Positions 6,819-10,619 of a stretch of DNA of 10,619 nucleotides are shown piece by piece. Each line of letters starts with the position of its first letter. Positions within the stretch are counted from its first letter, which is position 1. A program made the position numbers and the translations under genes. The notes beneath the pieces were generated by a model, which saw only the letters and a list, made by a program, of their open reading frames with translations, did no database searches and was not told the origin of the DNA. Source of the stretch: Clostridia bacterium (GTDB taxonomy: Bacteria; Aerophobota; Aerophobia; Aerophobales; AE-B3A); assembly GCA_009618505.1 (NCBI GenBank), contig WJOQ01000223.1, forward strand, positions 1-10,619, written 5' to 3'.

Positions 6819-8240
6819 ATGGCAAAGATAACAGATATCCTTTTTAACCTGGATAAAAGAGAAGAAATCATACGAAAGGAGGTAGAGGAACATCTATCTG
6901 ATTTTGAGGTAGCAGATACTAAGGACCATATAGTTGCCACATATTTCATTCATACCATAGAAAGTACAAATATAGAGAAATCTGCTCAGGAAATAGCTCG
7001 CCTTCAAACATCAGGTGAGAAATATATCGGAAATGGAACAAGGTTGCAAAAGAGCACAGGCTACTTCCTTGACTTCATCCCTTTTAATAGCGAAAAGACA
7101 GTTGGGCTGGTAAGGATTGCCTTTCCTGTGGTGAATATATGGGATACAAAGTATAGCACAATTTACTCCTCAGAGATTCTACATATTGTTGCTGGCGCTG
7201 TACAATTTGATTTTCCCAAGAATATTGACATCAAGTTGGTTGATACATCCATGTCTGAAGAAATTATATCTGCATTTCCAGGTCCTGCTTTTGGCCCTGA
7301 GGGACTAAGGAAAATAGCCCAGTACGGATCAGGAATTTCCTTTGGGACAATTGGCAAGCCCAAGACAGGGCTCACGGCTGATGAATATGCTCTCGTTATA
7401 GCTGAGGCAGCTAAGAATCCACTCTTTTTATTTGTGAAGGATGATGAGAATTATGGTGTATGGTATAAGGATTGTCCGCTTGATGAGAGAGTGAAAAAGG
7501 TAAATAAGGCTATAAAAAAGGCAAATGAGATAAGGAGGAAAGGAGAGATAATATATGCCCCGCATATAGGGAATTCCGTACAAAATCTTAAGGAGAATAT
7601 AGATATTGCCCTGGATAATGGTGCCACTGCCATAATGTTTAGTGAAATTCATGGAAGAGGAGGAGTAAGATTAGCCAGAGATTATATGATAAAGACAAAA
7701 AGAGAGGTTCCTATCTATGGACACAATGGAGGTATAACTCCTTTAACAAGAGTCATATACAGAGAAATTCTTGATATGTTTGCCAGGCTAGATGGTATCG
7801 ATATAAGACAGACAGGCCCTGTGGGAACTCATAAGCTTCCTCTTTTGAAACCCTATGGACGGGAATGGGAGGCATCGGAGAGAGTGCTTACAAAACCCTT
7901 GGGTAAGCATAAGCCTGTTATGGTAGCCAGAGCAGGAGGTCTTGATCAGGGCAATATCATATTAAATCTTCACGATATAAAGAAAAGAGCCTACGATGAG
8001 AGTAATTTCCTTATGCTAGCCGGCTCAGCAATTAATGAGTGGAAAGATGAGACGGGAAAGTATAATCCTAAAGGTGGTGTAATGGCAATGGAACAGGCAA
8101 TCGAAATTTATGAGAACTATAGTTTTGATCCTGAGCCTCGCTCAACGCATGTTGAGCGCCTGCACGATCGTGCAAAACAATTGGGATACAAAGAGTTAGT
8201 ATTGGCTCTAAAGCAACGCTACCCGGAAAAGAACCTTTGA
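6819..8240 (+). CDS. RuBisCO-like protein (form IV type)
   Basis: A 473-residue protein of the RuBisCO large-subunit superfamily. ATG 6819 follows a strong AAGGAGGA (about 6803-6810). The N-terminal alpha/beta domain (to ~150) carries ATYFIHT. The barrel domain shows FGPEGLRKI (~155), GKPKTGLT with Lys180 (RuBisCO Lys175), FVKDDEN with Lys207, Asp209 and Glu210 (the carbamylated Lys201 and Mg ligands Asp203/Glu204), and YGHNGGITPLTR with His302 (His294). RuBisCO Arg295 is replaced by Asn303, Ser379 by Ala372 (ARAGG), and the usual GG403-404 region reads AGSA. These losses argue against CO2 fixation and for an enolisation or decarboxylation-type reaction, as known for other RuBisCO-like proteins (methionine salvage, isoapionate pathways). 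It lies 13 nt before the GatZ-like gene, so the two are probably co-transcribed. The substrate is inferred to be a phosphorylated sugar or sugar acid; the exact reaction is unknown. Confidence 0.9.
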   Translation: MAKITDILFNLDKREEIIRKEVEEHLSDFEVADTKDHIVATYFIHTIESTNIEKSAQEIARLQTSGEKYIGNGTRLQKSTGYFLDFIPFNSEKTVGLVRIAFPVVNIWDTKYSTIYSSEILHIVAGAVQFDFPKNIDIKLVDTSMSEEIISAFPGPAFGPEGLRKIAQYGSGISFGTIGKPKTGLTADEYALVIAEAAKNPLFLFVKDDENYGVWYKDCPLDERVKKVNKAIKKANEIRRKGEIIYAPHIGNSVQNLKENIDIALDNGATAIMFSEIHGRGGVRLARDYMIKTKREVPIYGHNGGITPLTRVIYREILDMFARLDGIDIRQTGPVGTHKLPLLKPYGREWEASERVLTKPLGKHKPVMVARAGGLDQGNIILNLHDIKKRAYDESNFLMLAGSAINEWKDETGKYNPKGGVMAMEQAIEIYENYSFDPEPRSTHVERLHDRAKQLGYKELVLALKQRYPEKNL

Positions 8241-8253
8241 ATAAGGAGAAGAA

Positions 8254-9354
8254 ATGTCACTGAGAGATGATATCTCATTAGCTGGTTTAGTAAGAGCAAC
8301 CCAGAGGTTAGCTGAAGAAGGAGATAGGATAACTTACCTTGGAATTTACCCCATGTCAGAGGAGCTTATAAGGGCACCTATTGAATTAGCATTGGAATAT
8401 GACTTCCCCGTTCTCTTTGTTGCAAGCAGAAATCAAGTTAGCGAGGATGAAGGAGGAAGCTATGTAATGGGTTTGACCCCTGAAGGCTTTATCCAGAAGA
8501 TCCTTGAGGTGGAGAACTCACTTGGGTTGGATAGCGAATCCTCACCTGACTATTTGCGTTTCGTAGGTATTGATCATTGTGGTCCCTGGTATAAGGAGAG
8601 AGAAAAAAAGCTCGACGAAGAGAGGGCGATTAAACCAGCAAAATGCACTCTCATTGCCTGTCTAGAAGCAGGCTATTCTGGATTTCATATTGATTGTTCA
8701 TTCAAACCACCTTCATCGGTTGAAGTGAATGAAGAAAAGATGATTAAATTAACCGTTGATTTAATTGAATTTACTGAGAGAAAAAGGATAGCTCTTAAAA
8801 AGAGGCCTGTAAGTTATGAGATAGGCACGGAAGAGACAGCAGGAAAAAGCATCTCAGTGGAGCATTTTAACTTATCAATTAAAAACATACTTTCCGAAAT
8901 AAAGAAAAGAGGATTGCCTGAGCCAGCATTTGTAGTGGGAAGAACAGGAGCAGAGATTAAGATGCTAGAAAATGTAGGGGGATTTGATTATACTGCTGCC
9001 AGTTCTCTTCCAGAAGTTGCCAGGAAATTCCATATGGGGTTTAAGGAGCATAACGCAGATTACTTAAGTAATCCTATTTTTTCATTACACCCCTAGTATG
9101 GAATTACTGCTGCTAATGTTGGACCTTCCTTTGCTGCAGAACAGACAAGAGCCCTGTTGACTCTGGTGGAGATTGAGCAAAGGAAAATGGGCAAAAACAG
9201 TTCTAATTTCTATGGAATTATGAGTGAGGCAGTATTAAAAAAGGCGTCATTTCACAAGTGGCTGAGGAAGGAGGATAAGTGGACCGTTGACGAGCTTCCA
9301 GTCTTTCACTTAAAACTGACAACATTCCCCTTTTTGGAACTATCTAATTGGTGA
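8254..9354 (+). pseudogene. GatZ/KbaZ-like protein with in-frame TAG and lost C-terminus
   Basis: Family of the non-catalytic subunit of class II tagatose-bisphosphate aldolase (GatZ/KbaZ) and relatives. ATG 8254 follows AAGGAG 13 nt after the RuBisCO-like gene. Conserved blocks: ASRNQV..DEGGSYVMGLTPEGF (~residues 55-75), GIDHCGPWY (~107-115), HIDCSF (~147) and YEIGTEE (~189). Codon 281 is TAG (9094-9096). Reading on in the same frame gives YGITAANVGPSFAAEQTRAL and then LTLVEIEQ, matching the VGP...REAL..L..IE segment of KbaZ, then KWLRKEDKWTVDEL. Family-like sequence ends near 9297, followed by ~19 unrelated codons to TGA 9352-9354. Full members are ~420 residues. Either the 280-residue product is made and truncated, or the gene is dead. 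Other genes here end in TAG (907, 4068, 6652), so TAG is not reassigned as sense throughout. Confidence 0.8.
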
Positions 9355-9516
9355 TCCATTTTAGCCCTTCTATTCTCCATTGAAATAGCCTTTCGTGACC
9401 TGAAGCAACACTTTGGCTTTGGTGATTACCAGATCGATTTGTGCATCTTTGTTGTGTGTATCCTTTTGTCTTTGGAGACTGATGATGATCCAAGAGAATA
9501 TATCAAGATGGTTTAG
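9355..9516 (+). pseudogene. IS4-type DDE transposase, C-terminal remnant
   Basis: One frame open from 9355 to TAG 9514-9516 contains FSIEIAFRDLKQHFGFGDYQ. The Glu followed six residues later by Lys matches the E-(6)-K part of the IS4-type YREK signature, and the FRDLKQHFG.GDYQ block is typical of transposase C-termini. The Tyr and Arg that should precede are lost, and the frame decays after LETDDD. Downstream sequence to about 9682 has open frames in other phases (for example ISRWFREISTKVVNE and KILFRKFTPETDFEKFEE), which could be the frameshifted rest of the same element, but I cannot confirm it. Nothing else coding is supported between 9517 and 9765. The remnant directly follows the point where the GatZ-like gene loses its C-terminus, so the insertion or its imprecise loss is the likely cause of that truncation. 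Confidence 0.6.
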
Positions 9517-9671
9517 GGAAATCTCAACGAAGGTCGTTAATGAATCCACTCTCAGTTTTGCTCGTGCAAGAAGAACTCTGGGGTGCTTTGTCTTATCCAA
9601 AATTCTTTTTCGCAAGTTCACTCCAGAGACAGACTTTGAGAAATTCGAGGAGGGTGAGCATCTATCCCGAG

Positions 9672-9689
9672 TTGCCGCATAGTCGGCAA
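9672..9689. repeat. Inverted repeat TTGCCG-N6-CGGCAA
   Basis: Perfect 6-base arms around a 6-base centre, about 77 nt before the sialidase-like gene. It could be a repressor operator for that gene or a mobile-element end. No T-run follows, so an intrinsic terminator is unlikely. Confidence 0.3.
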
Positions 9690-9713
9690 ATGAGAAAGAA
9701 CAATCCTATTAAT

Positions 9714-9741
9714 TTGGGCCAAATTTCTGCAAAACTATAGT
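9714..9741 (+). promoter_or_regulatory. Possible promoter of the sialidase-like gene
   Basis: TATAGT (9736-9741) is a good -10. TTGGGC (9714-9719) at 16-bp spacing is a weak -35. The start GTG is 25 nt downstream of the -10. A new promoter is expected here because the gene upstream is a decayed transposase. Confidence 0.35.
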
Positions 9742-9765
9742 ATTAAATATAAATAGGAGAATAAG

Positions 9766-10619
9766 GTGTTAAAGCGTGAGTCACTACCAGCCATCAGGCC
9801 AAGTGCGCATAGCGCTAATGTTCTAGAGTACACCGATGGGAGGTTGTTAGTAACATGGTTTGCAGGAACTGTCGAGGGAGCTGAAGACCAGATCGGGGTG
9901 GGGTGTACCTATGATCCAGATATTGCTCAGTGGAGTGATCCTGTAGTGATGATACGCTGCTTTGAATACGCAGCTGAGCGGTGGGTGACAGAGCAGATCT
10001 GCCCGATCGAGACCGAAACTAGCAAGACTATAGTGTATACATGGGCCAGCCCATTCAGTAGCTTCCAGCTAAAAGAACAGGACAACATGCGTTACTGGAT
10101 ACGTTCAATCCCGGAAAATCGACCGTTTCGTTTCCGCTGGGATGGACAAAAGGCTTATGATATTGAATGTCTCTCCAATTGTGCTGGTTTACCTGGGAAG
10201 GGAGTTGTCTTTCAAGGCCAACCTCTTCTGCGAGATCCAGAAGCTGGTCCCGCTGGTGGATGGATAATCCCCTACCACACAGAAAGAGGCGAGTTAATGT
10301 TCCACAGCCGTTTTTTATTCGTAGGCAGTGATGGTCTTACGTTTGAAGAGAACACAGTGGATTTATACCAACTACCAGGTTGTCTGGAACCAGCACTAGC
10401 CCGGGTAGATAAACAAAACTGGCTCTGCTATATGCGTTACGGGAAACGGGGTGAGGGTTACATATGGCGCTCAGAGTCTAAAGACGGAAATAGGAGTTTC
10501 ACTGAACCTTCCCTTACCAATTTACGTAATCCTCATAGTGCTGTTGATATTGCTTTTGATGCTGAGAATGAGTATCTTCTCCTTGCCTATAACGATAGCC
10601 ATAGTTTGCGCACCCCATT
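9766..10619 (+). CDS. BNR/sialidase-like protein, N-terminal part (cut by right edge)
   Basis: GTG 9766 follows AGGAG (9755-9759) with 6-nt spacing; an in-frame TAG at 9754-9756 excludes an earlier start. The frame stays open to the right edge (284 codons plus two bases). The opening RPSAHSANVLEYTDGRLLVTWFAGT, read as RPSAHSANVLEY and DGRLLVTWFAGTVEG, is the typical first strand of sialidase/BNR-like six-bladed propellers (H.A.....DG.LL..WF.G..EG). A degenerate Asp-box, SKDGNRSF (residues 238-245), and GSDGLTF (~residue 184) support repeated propeller blades. There is no signal peptide, so it is probably cytosolic. Family members include exo-sialidases and many glycoside-related proteins of unknown activity; I cannot verify the arginine triad. 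The base composition is visibly richer in G and C than the genes to the left, which hints at separate acquisition. Confidence 0.7.
   Translation, partial: MLKRESLPAIRPSAHSANVLEYTDGRLLVTWFAGTVEGAEDQIGVGCTYDPDIAQWSDPVVMIRCFEYAAERWVTEQICPIETETSKTIVYTWASPFSSFQLKEQDNMRYWIRSIPENRPFRFRWDGQKAYDIECLSNCAGLPGKGVVFQGQPLLRDPEAGPAGGWIIPYHTERGELMFHSRFLFVGSDGLTFEENTVDLYQLPGCLEPALARVDKQNWLCYMRYGKRGEGYIWRSESKDGNRSFTEPSLTNLRNPHSAVDIAFDAENEYLLLAYNDSHSLRTP

Noticed and set aside
9094..9096. Genome-wide reassignment of TAG to a sense codon
   Set aside because: TAG ends the left mannosidase, the lyase and the second mannosidase at the expected family lengths, so TAG works as a stop here.

Overview
The window reads as bacterial DNA, moderately AT-rich, with clear Shine-Dalgarno sequences ahead of most intact genes. 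It is part of a carbohydrate-catabolism locus. I cannot place the organism from the sequence alone; the mix (paired GH38 mannosidases, a RuBisCO-like protein, a GatZ/KbaZ-like protein, a DapA-family lyase and sugar-acid dehydrogenases) would suit an uncultured anaerobic saccharolytic bacterium, but that is inference. Every gene that can be called, except one transposase fragment, is on the + strand.

Left part (1-2060): the 3' end of a GH38 alpha-mannosidase runs in from the left edge. It is followed by a graveyard of gene pieces: the C-terminal half of an HpcH/HpaI-type aldolase, the N-terminal ~50 residues of a D-isomer-specific 2-hydroxyacid dehydrogenase, a minus-strand N-terminal fragment resembling DUF4338/DruA-type proteins found with mobile elements, and a 51-codon reading frame that looks like the N-terminus of a fucose/arabinose-isomerase-type protein. 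The dehydrogenase and DUF4338 pieces meet at a base-level breakpoint near 1420/1421.

Middle part (2061-6652): a second, nearly complete 2-hydroxyacid dehydrogenase is split by a frameshift in a run of nine G. An intact DapA/KDG-aldolase-family lyase and an intact 831-residue GH38 alpha-mannosidase follow. That mannosidase is a paralogue of the one at the left edge.

Right part (6653-10619): a RuBisCO-like protein (form IV type) lies 13 nt ahead of a GatZ/KbaZ-family protein. The latter carries an in-frame TAG in the middle of conserved sequence and loses its C-terminus near a decayed IS4-type transposase remnant. A new gene then starts: a BNR/sialidase-like protein that is visibly richer in G and C and runs off the right edge.

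How they fit: the mannosidases and the sialidase-like protein would release or process glycan sugars. The isomerase, dehydrogenase and aldolase families would carry sugars or sugar acids towards central metabolism, and the RuBisCO-like protein plus GatZ-like protein look like a two-gene module acting on a phosphorylated sugar (acid). Only the DapA-type lyase, the second mannosidase and the RuBisCO-like protein are complete and undamaged, so the locus appears to be decaying, or the assembly contains errors at the homopolymer. The most interesting item is the RuBisCO-like/GatZ-like pair with its in-frame TAG.
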